Of a stretch of 64,000 bases of DNA, positions 41,800-50,919 are shown one piece after another; the stretch's first letter is position 1; each line of letters opens with the position of its first letter. The stretch is from CAZMRF01 sp964568735. Its GTDB lineage: Bacteria; Acidobacteriota; Polarisedimenticolia; JACPZX01. The stretch lies in NCBI GenBank assembly GCA_964568735.1, contig CAZMRF010000012.1, positions 30,587-94,586 on the forward strand. The letters are read 5' to 3'. Both the position numbers and the translations under genes were made by a program. The notes below the pieces were generated by a model. It saw nothing but the letters and a program-made list of their open reading frames with translations, ran no database searches and was not told the origin of the DNA.

Positions 41800-44151
41800 A
41801 TGTACAGGACTTCGATCCCCTACGGCCGGAGTCGGGAGCGGAGGGCGAGCACGGCGCGCGAGCGACGGTGGATCCGGCCGCAACCCGCGAATGCGTGGAG
41901 GGTATCGGCGGCTCTGATCTTCCTCTTCTCCGGAGGCGATCTTCCCGCAGCTGAGCCCGGGAAGGATCGCGGCGTTCCGCTCCTGCGCGCCGTCAGGCTG
42001 GAGGGTGCGCTCGTCGTGGACGGGAACCTCGACGAGGCCGACTGGGGGCGGGCGCCCTCGACCGGCCCCCTGACCCAGCGCTACCCCGCCGAGGGGCAGC
42101 CCGCCACGCAGGGCAGCGACATCCGGGTCCTCTACGACGACGAGCGGATGATCATCGGCGCCCGCCTCCACGACGACGAGCCGTCGCGTCTCGTGGCCAT
42201 GGAGATGAAAGAGGACGGGCCCCTCGACCAGGACGACTCGTTCGCCGTCTTCCTCGACACCTTCAGCGACCGGCGCAACGGGTACTTCTTCGAGACGAAT
42301 CCTCTCGGCGCCCGTGCCGATGCGCTGATCTTCGACGAGGGGAGGAACAACTCCTTCGACTGGGACGGAGTCTGGCAGGTGGCCACGAAGGTCACCGCCT
42401 CGGGCTGGAGCCTGGAGATGGAAATCCCCTTCAAGACGCTCCACTTCCATCCCGGCGAGGTCGACCCCTGGGGGATCCAGTTCCGCCGCCTCATCCGCCG
42501 CAACGCGGAGGACGCCTGGTGGTCTCCCATCCCCCGGAACGAAAGCGAGTGGAGGATCTCCCGGGCCGGAGACCTCGAGGGGCTCTCGGGGATCCGGCAG
42601 GGCGGACGGTGGGAGATCAAGCCTTACGGGCTCGGCCAGGCCCACGAGCGCCCCACGCTCGGCGAGGACGATCCGGGCCTCCAGGGCGACGCGGGCGTGG
42701 ACGCGCGATTCGCCGTGACGCCGAACCTCTCCGCCGTCTTCACGGTGAACACCGACTTCGCCGAGACCGAGGTGGACAGTCAACAAGTAAATACGACCCG
42801 CTTCCCGCTCTTCTTTCCGGAGAAGCGCGAGTTCTTCCTGGAGTCCAAGGGCTACTTCGACTTCGGATACACGATCGAGGAGCCCGGCGGGCCCGACGTC
42901 GTCCCCTTCTTCAGCCGGAGGATCGGTCTCGGCGACTTCGACATCAACGGCGAGACGATCACCGCGCCGGTTCCCATCCTGGGGGGAGCGAAGCTCGCGG
43001 GGCGCCTCGGGCGATACAACATCGGCCTGCTCACGGCCGCGACCGACGACGAGCGGGAGATCCCGAGCGCAGGGTACGGCGTCCTGCGCGTCAGCCGGGA
43101 CATCCTCACGCGGTCGAACTGGGGCCTTCTGGCCGTGGGGAAGGACCCCTCGGGGCCCGGCGAGGCCCCCGATCCCAATGACATCGCGGCCGGGAACCAT
43201 TCGAACCAGGCATGGGGGGCCGACCTGAACTTCTCGGTCTTCGAGAACCTCAAGTACGGCGGCTCCTTCCTCCTCACCGAGACGCCCGGGGCGCGGGAGA
43301 GCCAGCGGATGGGGCAGCTCTACGCCGACTGGAGCAGCAGCGCCTGGCAGCTCTGGCTTCACCACTCCGACATCGGGGAGGACTTCAACCCCGAGGCCGG
43401 CTTCGTGAGGCGCCGGGCCATCGAGAAGACCGACGCTCGAGCCGGCTGGTCCTGGCGCTCATCGGAGGCCCCCATCCGGCGCGTGGAGCCCCACGCCCGG
43501 ATGATTTACACGGCCGACCAGGATCACGACCTGGCCACGCGCTGGCAGCACTACGGGATCTGGGTCGAGCTTCGGGACGGCTCGACCTTCGAGGCGGCCT
43601 GGAACCCCCAGTTCGATGAGCTCGACGACACCTTCGATCTCAGCGACGAGGCCGTCGTCCCCCCCGGGGCCTACCACATGAAGGATCTGTTCCTGGAGTG
43701 GGAGGGCGACGCCAGCAAGATCGTCTCGGGAGATATGATCCTCCTGTACGGTGACTTCTTCGACGGGGATCGCTTCGAGGCGAATGGGACGCTGCAGGCG
43801 CGGGTCTCCCGCTACCTTCGATCCTCGCTGACGGTGAGCCGAGTCGAGATCGACCTTCCCCGCCGGACGGCTTCGGCCCCGAGCGGAGCCTTGCCGGCCT
43901 CGGAGTTCAACACGACGCTCGTCCAGGCCAACGTCGGCGTGACCTTCACCACGCGGCTCTTCGCGGACGCGCTGCTCCAGTACAACACCGACGTGGACGA
44001 CTTCTCGAGCAACCTCAGGCTCAACTACAAGTACCGGCCCGGCTCGGACATCTACGTCGTCTACAACGAGCGCCGCGACATCGAAGGCCTGCCCACGGAC
44101 ACCGTGGATCGATCCTTCACGGTGAAGTGGACCTACCTCTTCTCGCTCTGA
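41800..44151 (+). CDS. DUF5916/CBM9-like outer-membrane protein
   Basis: A 783-residue exported protein. An Arg-rich N-terminus and a hydrophobic segment (WRVSAALIFLFSGGDLPAA) serve as signal. A carbohydrate-binding family-9-like domain (VDGNLDEADWGRA through about 220) is followed by the DUF5916 region with FPLFFPEKREFFLE and PFFSRRIGLGD, and a C-terminal beta barrel ending in TVKWTYLFSL. Such proteins are common in Acidobacteriota and Bacteroidota and may bind glycans at the outer membrane; no enzyme activity is known to me. The start is uncertain: ATG 41689 is in frame. Its end overlaps the convergent gene by 19 nt. Confidence 0.88.
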   Translation: MYRTSIPYGRSRERRASTARERRWIRPQPANAWRVSAALIFLFSGGDLPAAEPGKDRGVPLLRAVRLEGALVVDGNLDEADWGRAPSTGPLTQRYPAEGQPATQGSDIRVLYDDERMIIGARLHDDEPSRLVAMEMKEDGPLDQDDSFAVFLDTFSDRRNGYFFETNPLGARADALIFDEGRNNSFDWDGVWQVATKVTASGWSLEMEIPFKTLHFHPGEVDPWGIQFRRLIRRNAEDAWWSPIPRNESEWRISRAGDLEGLSGIRQGGRWEIKPYGLGQAHERPTLGEDDPGLQGDAGVDARFAVTPNLSAVFTVNTDFAETEVDSQQVNTTRFPLFFPEKREFFLESKGYFDFGYTIEEPGGPDVVPFFSRRIGLGDFDINGETITAPVPILGGAKLAGRLGRYNIGLLTAATDDEREIPSAGYGVLRVSRDILTRSNWGLLAVGKDPSGPGEAPDPNDIAAGNHSNQAWGADLNFSVFENLKYGGSFLLTETPGARESQRMGQLYADWSSSAWQLWLHHSDIGEDFNPEAGFVRRRAIEKTDARAGWSWRSSEAPIRRVEPHARMIYTADQDHDLATRWQHYGIWVELRDGSTFEAAWNPQFDELDDTFDLSDEAVVPPGAYHMKDLFLEWEGDASKIVSGDMILLYGDFFDGDRFEANGTLQARVSRYLRSSLTVSRVEIDLPRRTASAPSGALPASEFNTTLVQANVGVTFTTRLFADALLQYNTDVDDFSSNLRLNYKYRPGSDIYVVYNERRDIEGLPTDTVDRSFTVKWTYLFSL

Positions 44152-47100
44152 GAGTCCTGATCGGCCTGAGGGATGACGGCGGGGGCTTCGGCTCGTCCGG
44201 AGCGGCGATCGAGCTCCAGGGGCTCGTGCCTCCACGGCCAGTCCCCGAAGGTCTTGATGATCTTGATGCTGACGCTGGGGCTGCTCGCGGTTGCGTCCAT
44301 CGAGGTGTCGATCATGCGGGAGCCGCTGATGATGATGAGGCTGCTCCAAGGGCCGTTGAAGGAGACGCCGATCCCTCCGCCCACGATGTGCTCCCGGAAG
44401 GTCGGGTTCCTGACGCCGATATCCTCCGGGCGGGACGTGAAATCCTCGCGGTTCTCGATGACCGCTCCATCGAGGTTCAGCTCGACGCTGAGCCCCGTCC
44501 CCGGGATCGGGGCCAGCCACTCGATCCGCCCCGACAGGCCCCTGTCGAAACCATAGTCGCGCCCGTTGAAGCCCTTGACGCCGACGCTGCCGAACTCTCC
44601 GACGCGGAAGCGGGAGAAACGGTCCAGGCCGCTGCCGGCGTTGAAGGAGACTCCCATGTTGAGCTTCTGGAATCCGCCAGGATAGAAGGCCTTCGAGATC
44701 GACAGCCCCCATCGATGGTACCGGTCGTCATCCCGGGTTCCCCGGGCACCCTCCGGCTCGTTGGGGTCCTCCGGAACGAAGCCCCAGTCCTCCCACGCGC
44801 TTCTCCTGGCGGCCGAGCCCCAGGCTTCGAGGCCGAAGCCTGAACGGTTGTAGCGCCACCTGCCCAGGGCCGTCGTCGTGAGCAGGTCGGGAGGGACGAG
44901 CATCCCCGCCCCCGTCTCGTCCGTGTGGTCGAACCACTCGTGCCTGGCCTGGAGCTGGACCTCGGCCTTGGTGTTCGTGCTCAGGGGGCGCGCGAGGGTG
45001 AACATGGCGGCCTCGCTGAGAACGTCGAGGTCTTCCTCCCTCCTTCGCCCGTCGTCGGTCGTCCGCTTGAGCTTCTCCCGGGCGCCCAGGAGATGGCCCT
45101 CGGCGCTCAGCTCCCATCGCGTGCCGGCAAGCGAGGGATCCGACCACGACCCCAGGATGAAGGGGCCAGCCCAGGCGATATCCACCTGGGTGCCCGTGCC
45201 CCTCCAGTCGAAGTCGAAGAAGTTGATCCCCGCGAGGGGCGACGAGACGACAGGCGAGGTGCCCACGGAGAGCCCTCCCACGAGAGCCACGTTCTTCAGC
45301 GACTCGCTCTGTCTCAGGAGACCGCCGCCGGGCTGCCCGATCATGTAGGCGAAGCCGTCCTGGTCGTCCCTGGCCATCCGCCTCCCCGATCCCCAGGCGA
45401 GCTTCCGCACCTCCTCGAAGTTCTCCCCATTCAGCGCGAAATCCTCGTAGAGCACGGTCCGCTCCACGACCACGGAGCGGCCAAGGACCGTGAAGACCAT
45501 CTGGCGGTAGCCCTGGAGCGGAACCCAGTGCATGGCGGCCGCTCCCGGCGCCGGCCCATACTCGATGACGTCCTCGCTGCTCGTGATGGGAGGCTCGAGC
45601 CCTTCCTGTACGAGCCGGATCTTCAGGCGCTCGAAGGTCTCGGCATCGATCCAGACCCGGCCGGAATAGCGGCTCCCGCCGGAGGCGGCGGGATCGAACT
45701 CCAGCACGTAAGCCTGCCGGCCCCGAACGCGCTCCCGCCCCGCGAGACGGTACCCGTAGGCCTCGTCGAGCCGGACTTCGATCGGAACCTCCTTTACCTT
45801 GTCGGCCTGGATGAAGGGAAGGTTCGCGGCCGGTCCGCGCCATCGCGCGCCATTGACGTAGAGCTCGATCTCCTCGTAGTCGCCCACGCCCTCCTCCCAG
45901 AAGAACCTGTTCACGGAGGTGACGTCCACGGCGATGCCGACCGTATCGGCGCGGTAGTGGTAGGAGAGCGTGGCCAGGGCCGTGTAGTGCTGCGTCGCGC
46001 GCCGCTGGGTCTCCTCGACGGCGCGCAGGCGGGCGATGATCTCGGGGGCCGTGAGCTCGATCTCCGCGGTCACTCCGACCCTCTCCGGCTCGGCGCGGGG
46101 GTCCCCCTCGGTGACGTAGCGGATCAGGAGCGGCCCCCTAGGAGGATCGAGCAGGACGACGGGAGGCTCGCCCTCTTTCTGCGCCGGCTCCACGCGGCCC
46201 GCAAGCTCACGGCCGTCGGCGAGATCGAAGGCCCTCAGCTGGCGCAGCGCGCCTCCCCCCGTGCGCAGCCGGACCGCCAGCTCCTGCATGGGCAGGCGGA
46301 GGATGGCGATCCTCTCCGGTCCGAGCGTGTCGGCCCACTCCCCGGCCACCGTCCCTCCGCGAGGCTCGTCGATCCAGATGCCTGGCGGTGCGGGATCCGG
46401 CACGTAGCGCGAGGAGACGAAGTGGATGAAGGCGGCCTCGACCCTGCGAGCCTCCTCGGTCGGGGCTTCCGGAAGCACGATCGTGGACGCGCCCGATGCG
46501 CGTCCGGCGTGGACTCGGGCGAGGAGATCGCCCGGATCGGCGCCAGGATCGAGATGGAGCCAGAGGGGAACTCCGGGATAGGACTCGGGGAGAACCTCAT
46601 CCGCGAGCGCCCTCATGGATCCTTCGCTCACGGAGATCGCGTCGATGTAGGGCCGCAGCCGCGTGTGAGGGATGCTCCGGAGCCACGAGGGATCGCCACC
46701 GTCGAAGGGCCCGGTCACGAGGCCATAGGGGGGCCGGAAGGATCGCAGAAGGCTCCCACACTTTTCGACGAGGTAGGCCCAGGAGAGCGGCTCGAGATCA
46801 CCGGGCGCTCCAGGGGAGAGCTCCACGCGCCTCAGCCGGCCGGCATGCAGATCCAGGAAGGCCGCGAGGCTCTCCAGCCACGGTGCGACGGCTCCGTAGG
46901 GATCCGCCTCACGCTGCCAGGCCGAGGGGGGCAGGAGACGAGGGACGATCTCGAGGTACCGGGTTGAGGCGCACTCGAGCGCCGCGTCGAGCACACCGGG
47001 TCTGGCCAGCGCCTCGGCGTCGAGCGGCACGATGATCTGGAGGCGAGGCTCGCCCTCGCTCCCCTCCCATGCGCAGGCGAGGGAGGGCTCGCGGACGAAG

Positions 47101-47291
47101 ACGGCGAGGGGTGCCTCGGCGGCTCCTCCGGATTCCGGGGACGGCCATGCGGCGGCCCATACGCGGGCGGGTCGCGACGGCCAGCACGCGAGCAGGAGGC
47201 AGAGCGCTATCCGGAGCCGCCTGAATGGGAAGCGGCCCCGCTCCGCCGCTGCAGCCGCCCCTGGATCTGGGGCGATGCTGACGCGGATCAT
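44133..47291 (-). CDS. large chimeric outer-membrane protein, function unknown
   Basis: A 1052-residue exported protein I do not recognise as a whole. After a signal anchor (IALCLLLACWPSRPA), residues about 60-300 look like a TIM-barrel-type domain (repeated strand-helix, WLHLDPGADPGDLLAR). Residues about 380-620 resemble a LolA/RseB-like half-barrel (FEEVR, YVLEFDPAASG, SGRVWIDAETFERLKI). The last 400 residues alternate beta strands like an outer-membrane barrel. The ATG at 47291 is preferred: the 60 bases upstream use codons rare here (ATA, GTA, AGA), and a TATAAT lies at 47298-47303, seven nt before it. The frame extends to 47351. Confidence 0.75.
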   Translation of the reverse strand: MIRVSIAPDPGAAAAAERGRFPFRRLRIALCLLLACWPSRPARVWAAAWPSPESGGAAEAPLAVFVREPSLACAWEGSEGEPRLQIIVPLDAEALARPGVLDAALECASTRYLEIVPRLLPPSAWQREADPYGAVAPWLESLAAFLDLHAGRLRRVELSPGAPGDLEPLSWAYLVEKCGSLLRSFRPPYGLVTGPFDGGDPSWLRSIPHTRLRPYIDAISVSEGSMRALADEVLPESYPGVPLWLHLDPGADPGDLLARVHAGRASGASTIVLPEAPTEEARRVEAAFIHFVSSRYVPDPAPPGIWIDEPRGGTVAGEWADTLGPERIAILRLPMQELAVRLRTGGGALRQLRAFDLADGRELAGRVEPAQKEGEPPVVLLDPPRGPLLIRYVTEGDPRAEPERVGVTAEIELTAPEIIARLRAVEETQRRATQHYTALATLSYHYRADTVGIAVDVTSVNRFFWEEGVGDYEEIELYVNGARWRGPAANLPFIQADKVKEVPIEVRLDEAYGYRLAGRERVRGRQAYVLEFDPAASGGSRYSGRVWIDAETFERLKIRLVQEGLEPPITSSEDVIEYGPAPGAAAMHWVPLQGYRQMVFTVLGRSVVVERTVLYEDFALNGENFEEVRKLAWGSGRRMARDDQDGFAYMIGQPGGGLLRQSESLKNVALVGGLSVGTSPVVSSPLAGINFFDFDWRGTGTQVDIAWAGPFILGSWSDPSLAGTRWELSAEGHLLGAREKLKRTTDDGRRREEDLDVLSEAAMFTLARPLSTNTKAEVQLQARHEWFDHTDETGAGMLVPPDLLTTTALGRWRYNRSGFGLEAWGSAARRSAWEDWGFVPEDPNEPEGARGTRDDDRYHRWGLSISKAFYPGGFQKLNMGVSFNAGSGLDRFSRFRVGEFGSVGVKGFNGRDYGFDRGLSGRIEWLAPIPGTGLSVELNLDGAVIENREDFTSRPEDIGVRNPTFREHIVGGGIGVSFNGPWSSLIIISGSRMIDTSMDATASSPSVSIKIIKTFGDWPWRHEPLELDRRSGRAEAPAVIPQADQDSQSEKR

Positions 47292-47297
47292 TCCTGG

Positions 47298-47303
47298 AAT
47301 TAT
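47298..47303 (-). promoter_or_regulatory. TATAAT -10 box just before the chimeric protein start
   Basis: A perfect consensus -10 lies on the minus strand seven nt upstream of the ATG at 47291, with no matching -35. If used, the transcript would begin at or near the start codon and be leaderless. Confidence 0.35.
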
Positions 47304-47429
47304 ACGGCGCAGAACCGCTCCCACCCCTCTCCGACTCTCCCGTACAGCCATAACATCACTAGGTATACGAGTTACCGGAACGGCTCGCGGCGGCGCCTGG
47401 GGCTCGGGCGGGGGCCGACTCTCGTGGCT

Positions 47430-48515
47430 TTATCGAGAGGCGTCCCGCGAGTCCAACTCTTCCCACACCTGGAGGATGTTGCTCTGCAGCGATTGGAAGC
47501 CCGGTGTGAGATCGGCATGGGACTCGAGTCGGATCTCCTCGAGTGCCGTGGAGAGGGTCTGCCCCTTCTTTCGGGCCGCGGCGACCGCCTCGTGCAGGTC
47601 GGCGAGGTAGGAGCGGAAGCTGCGAAGCTCCGCGGGCCCGCCCACGGGGCCGTGACCCGCGATGACCCGCGTCTCCGGAGGGACACGAGCGAGGACGGTG
47701 TCGAGCGTGCGGATCCAGCCCTCGGATGAGCCGCCGCCGTCCACGTCGATGAAGGGGAAGCCCCCGTTCCAGAAGAGATCGCCCATGTGCACCACTCCTC
47801 TGCGGGGCAGGTAGACCACGGAATCCCCGTCCGTGTGGCCGGGCGCCAGGTGGAAGATCTCGACCTCCTCATCACCGAGATAGACCCGGAGCCGGTCCTG
47901 GTAGAGCACCGAGGGGGCGACGACCGTCGCGGCATCGAAGCGCTTCGCCTCCTCCAGACGGCGCTTGAGGAAGTCCAGGGCTCCCTGCACCGAGCCTCGC
48001 GCCTTCTCCCCGAGAGCGTTGGCTCCTCCCAGGAGCGACTCCGTGAAGAGGATCCTGCCGGGCAGGCTCCGGACCCATTCCCCCTGGCCTTCGTAGAGGC
48101 GCCGCCGGACATTCTCGTGACCGATCAGGTCTGCCTGCGCGGCGAAGATGCGGTTTCCTCCGGTGTGGTCTCCGTGGAAGTGAGTGTTGACGACGTACTT
48201 CAGCGGCGCCGGGCTGAGCTTGCTAATCTCCGCAAGCAGCGCGGGGGCGATGTCCTCGTACTGTGTGTCCACGGCCAGGACCGCACCGGGTGTCACGACG
48301 ACGCCGACGTTGCCGCCCTTGCCGAAGAGGCACCAGGTATTCTCCGCGACCTTCTCCACGCGGACGGTGGGATCGGGAGCCGCCGGGACCTGCGCGAGAG
48401 GCGTGCCCACGTGCGCGACCGCCGTGGAGGCCGTGAGGCAGCCCATGGCGAGCCCGATGATGGCCTGTGCGCAGCGCGGGCGGCGGGTCCCCCTACTTCT
48501 TGTTGAAGAGACCAT
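47430..48515 (-). CDS. exported metallo-beta-lactamase-fold hydrolase
   Basis: A 361-residue protein with a signal peptide (AQAIIGLAMGCLTASTAVA). The MBL fold shows NTHFHGDHTGGN, the later metal ligands HLAPGHTDGDSVVYLP and VIAGHGPVGG, and the GDLFWNGGFPFID loop of the SoxH/quinoprotein-relay-like branch. It likely hydrolyses an unknown small substrate in the periplasm; beta-lactamase activity cannot be asserted. AGAGGA lies 6 nt before the ATG. It overlaps the Cys-rich upstream gene by 23 nt, so the two are coupled. Confidence 0.92.
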   Translation of the reverse strand: MVSSTRSRGTRRPRCAQAIIGLAMGCLTASTAVAHVGTPLAQVPAAPDPTVRVEKVAENTWCLFGKGGNVGVVVTPGAVLAVDTQYEDIAPALLAEISKLSPAPLKYVVNTHFHGDHTGGNRIFAAQADLIGHENVRRRLYEGQGEWVRSLPGRILFTESLLGGANALGEKARGSVQGALDFLKRRLEEAKRFDAATVVAPSVLYQDRLRVYLGDEEVEIFHLAPGHTDGDSVVYLPRRGVVHMGDLFWNGGFPFIDVDGGGSSEGWIRTLDTVLARVPPETRVIAGHGPVGGPAELRSFRSYLADLHEAVAAARKKGQTLSTALEEIRLESHADLTPGFQSLQSNILQVWEELDSRDASR

Positions 48516-48780
48516 CGAATTTCCTCTTGGCGTCCGCTGGGCGCCCCTGCTTCGGCGGCCCCACCCGGTCCATGAGCTCGAAGAACTCGCAGAAGTTCGC
48601 GAGCTCCTTGTCGCGGACCCACTCCGCGGCAGGATCGGTGCACTGGTTGTGGGCCGAAGGATCGAAGAATCTACAGTTCTTGCAACATTTCAGTGACATC
48701 CGGCATTTCGAGCAGGTCTTGTCCCTCGAGGGGCGGGGATCCGGGCCGACGTCGTTTCCGCAGAACCAGCAGATCTTCAT
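48493..48780 (-). CDS. conserved Cys-rich zinc-ribbon-like protein
   Basis: A 95-residue protein with two cysteine clusters. The first is CWFCGNDVG with a later CSKC, a zinc-ribbon arrangement. The second is LKCCKNCRFFDPSAHNQC followed by AEWVRDKELANFCEFF. The second block recalls an uncharacterised conserved family found widely in Proteobacteria and related phyla; I know no function. The ATG at 48780 gives a start directly at the first cluster, while an in-frame codon at 48807 adds nine residues. It probably starts at the promoter 48829-48858 and is coupled with the MBL-fold gene. Confidence 0.82.
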   Translation of the reverse strand: MKICWFCGNDVGPDPRPSRDKTCSKCRMSLKCCKNCRFFDPSAHNQCTDPAAEWVRDKELANFCEFFELMDRVGPPKQGRPADAKRKFDGLFNKK

Positions 48781-48828
48781 CCGGGAGATTCCCCCTGCGC
48801 GCCCCACGTCGTGGCGCCAGGCCGCAGC

Positions 48829-48858
48829 AGACTATCGGCGCGCTCGCGCCAGTGTCAA
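48829..48858 (-). promoter_or_regulatory. candidate promoter of the Cys-rich/MBL operon
   Basis: Minus-strand TTGACA (48858-48853) and TAGTCT (48834-48829) are 18 bp apart. The -35 is perfect and the -10 poor. The leader would be about 42 nt. Confidence 0.42.
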
Positions 48859-48934
48859 CGGAAGTTGAGGGTGGGTCAGCGGGCGCGCGGTGCCCGGCCG
48901 AAGGGTGCGTCCGACGGCCGCGCTGGATCGAGGG

Positions 48935-49099
48935 ATGGATCACAATCGGCTTCGGCTCATCCACAGGGCGGCGGGGACGGCGGAGCCCTTCGCGGAGGCC
49001 CTCCGGGAGCTGGCCCCCGGCATCCGCGTGGTCCGGCCAGGGCGAGGCGAGGCCGTGGATCTGCGCAATCTCCTTGAAGGAGCCCCTCGTCGCAGGTAG
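48935..49099 (+). CDS. possible small ORF, 54 residues
   Basis: MDHNRLRLIHRAAGTAEPFA followed by EALRELAPGIRVVRPGRGEA and a leucine-containing tail looks like an alpha/beta fragment rather than random shadow. It ends 12 nt before the TPR gene. The ribosome-binding site is poor (GAGG only 2 nt away), and the frame is open back to 48890. It may be spurious or a remnant. Confidence 0.3.
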   Translation: MDHNRLRLIHRAAGTAEPFAEALRELAPGIRVVRPGRGEAVDLRNLLEGAPRRR

Positions 49100-49110
49100 G
49101 CTTCGCGGCG

Positions 49111-50694
49111 GTGAGCTTTCCGTCGCTGATCGTCCTCCTTCTCCTCGCCTCTCCCGCCGGGGATACAGAACCGCCCGCGCCTCCCGAGAGTCTGCCGTGG
49201 GAGTCCGTCGATCCCCAGCCGGCCGTCGCGCCTGAGACCAGCCTCTTCACGATCGACGTCCTCCTGAGGCGCGCCGAGTGGATGCTGGATCGAACCTCGC
49301 GGGAGTCCGTGCTGCGAGCAGCCGAGCTGTACAGGTTCGCGCTGCAGCTCGACGCCTCCTCCGCGGAGGCCCGGGCCGGCACCGCCAGGGCCATGACCAC
49401 CTGGTACCTCAGGCGATGGACGGAGGATGACAGCCTGGTGGATCGCGCTGTCGCCGAGGCACGTCACGCCGTCGCCCTCGCGGAGTCGGACCCGAGGACT
49501 CACGCTGCCCTGGCCTACGCGCTGATGGCGGCGGAGGCATGGGACGAGGCTCGCGAGGCGGCCGACCGTGCCTGGAGCCTCCACTCGACGGCGACACCTC
49601 TCTGGGTCACCTCTGTCTACGCGCAGTCGCTCCTCGCGCGGGGGGACAGGGAAGCTGCGCTCCACGTGACGGAAGAAGCGCTGGCACTGCGCGCGGATCT
49701 GGCCGCGCTCCACGGTCTGCATGCCCAGATCCTGCTGGAGATGGAGCGCTTCGGCGATGCCATCACTCCACTCAAGCGAGCGCTCCTGCTCGAGCCCGAC
49801 TACGCGCCCGCGATGATCCGCATGGCCTACGCACGGGACCGGATGGGCCAGCACGAGCTCGCCGGCTCCATGTTCTCGAGGGTCAACCGGACATTCCCGG
49901 AGGAGAAGCCGAGGGCCTACCTCCTCATGGCCGCTTCGCTGATGGGCCGGCAGAAGTACGATGCCGCCCTGCAAGGCCTCGGGGAGATCCAGTTCAAGTC
50001 AGGGCGCGGCCTGGGCGAGGGCACGCGCCTCTTCCTGATGGCGGTCTGCCACGAGCGGCTCGGGCAGGCAGGGAAGGCCCGCGAGCTGTACACCCAGGTG
50101 ACGAAGGACTACCCGCTGGCCTCGTTCGGCTCGTTCACCGGACGGAGCGCCGCTGTCGCCTCCTACGAGGCGCTCGCCCGGATGGCCCTCGCGGAGGATG
50201 ACCTCGGAGAGGCGGGCCGCCTCCTCGAACAGGCGCTCCAGCTGGACCGGCCGAGCATCGATCTGTTCCTCACGCTCTCCCGCGTCTACGGAGAGCACAA
50301 GCTCGAAGAAGAGGCGGAGGAAGTCCTCGCACGCGCCGCCTCGACGGATTTCGGCGCGGGAAGCTCGGGCCGGAAGGTCGAGATCTACGTGGCCTGGGCC
50401 CGCCTGATCCGATCCAGCACCCGCGGGGCGGCCCCGGCAGAGCGCTTCGACCGTACGCTCGAAGCCCTCCGTCGCCACAAGGAGGCGCTCCTCGCCACAG
50501 GCAACTATGCCTGGTACGTCGAGGCCGCCAGGGCCTGTGCGCTGATGCAGGCCGAGGAAGAGGGGATCGGATGGCTGCGGAGCGCCATCGACGCCGGATA
50601 CCGGCATCTGGACTGGATCGCCGCGGACCCCGAGATGGCCTCCCTGAGTCGTCGCCCGTCCTTCAAGGCCCTCCAGCTACCCGAGGCTCCCTGA
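49111..50694 (+). CDS. exported TPR-repeat protein
   Basis: A 527-residue protein. A short N-terminal hydrophobic segment (SLIVLLLLASPAG) suggests export. Residues about 60-500 form tandem TPR repeats, with matches such as ALAYALMAAEAWDEAREAAD and AQILLEMERFGDAITPLKRA. No enzymatic domain is visible. TPR proteins scaffold partners. It lies upstream of the cohesin/protease pair, separated by 225 nt, so it may be independent. The GTG start follows a weak purine run. Confidence 0.85.
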   Translation: MSFPSLIVLLLLASPAGDTEPPAPPESLPWESVDPQPAVAPETSLFTIDVLLRRAEWMLDRTSRESVLRAAELYRFALQLDASSAEARAGTARAMTTWYLRRWTEDDSLVDRAVAEARHAVALAESDPRTHAALAYALMAAEAWDEAREAADRAWSLHSTATPLWVTSVYAQSLLARGDREAALHVTEEALALRADLAALHGLHAQILLEMERFGDAITPLKRALLLEPDYAPAMIRMAYARDRMGQHELAGSMFSRVNRTFPEEKPRAYLLMAASLMGRQKYDAALQGLGEIQFKSGRGLGEGTRLFLMAVCHERLGQAGKARELYTQVTKDYPLASFGSFTGRSAAVASYEALARMALAEDDLGEAGRLLEQALQLDRPSIDLFLTLSRVYGEHKLEEEAEEVLARAASTDFGAGSSGRKVEIYVAWARLIRSSTRGAAPAERFDRTLEALRRHKEALLATGNYAWYVEAARACALMQAEEEGIGWLRSAIDAGYRHLDWIAADPEMASLSRRPSFKALQLPEAP

Positions 50695-50772
50695 TCGGGG
50701 CATCACACCCGGGATCGTCCGTAGTCCTGGCTGAAGCAGGCCCCAGGAGGTCTGGCCGGGGCACGAGAACGG

Positions 50773-50787
50773 TGGTACCTTTCATGC
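50773..50787 (+). promoter_or_regulatory. possible sigma-54 promoter of the cohesin/protease unit
   Basis: TGGTACC-TTTC-ATGC has GG and GC at the exact 10-nt spacing and five of six bases at -24. It lies about 130 nt before the cohesin gene. The -12 element has three of four bases (ATGC versus TTGC). Confidence 0.38.
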
Positions 50788-50919
50788 GGCGGCTGACCGT
50801 AACCCGCCGAAGTGCCGGCGTGTCAGAGGTTACGATGAATCCTGCCCCGGCCGCCGGGCTTCCGGCCCAGGAGATCTGCCCTCCGGCTCCCGGACCATCG
50901 TGACAGAGGTGAAGCGGGC

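Noticed and set aside
40945..43365. 806-codon minus-strand open frame across the zincin and DUF5916 genes
   Set aside because: Shadow of both genes; composition is typical of antisense GC-rich frames.
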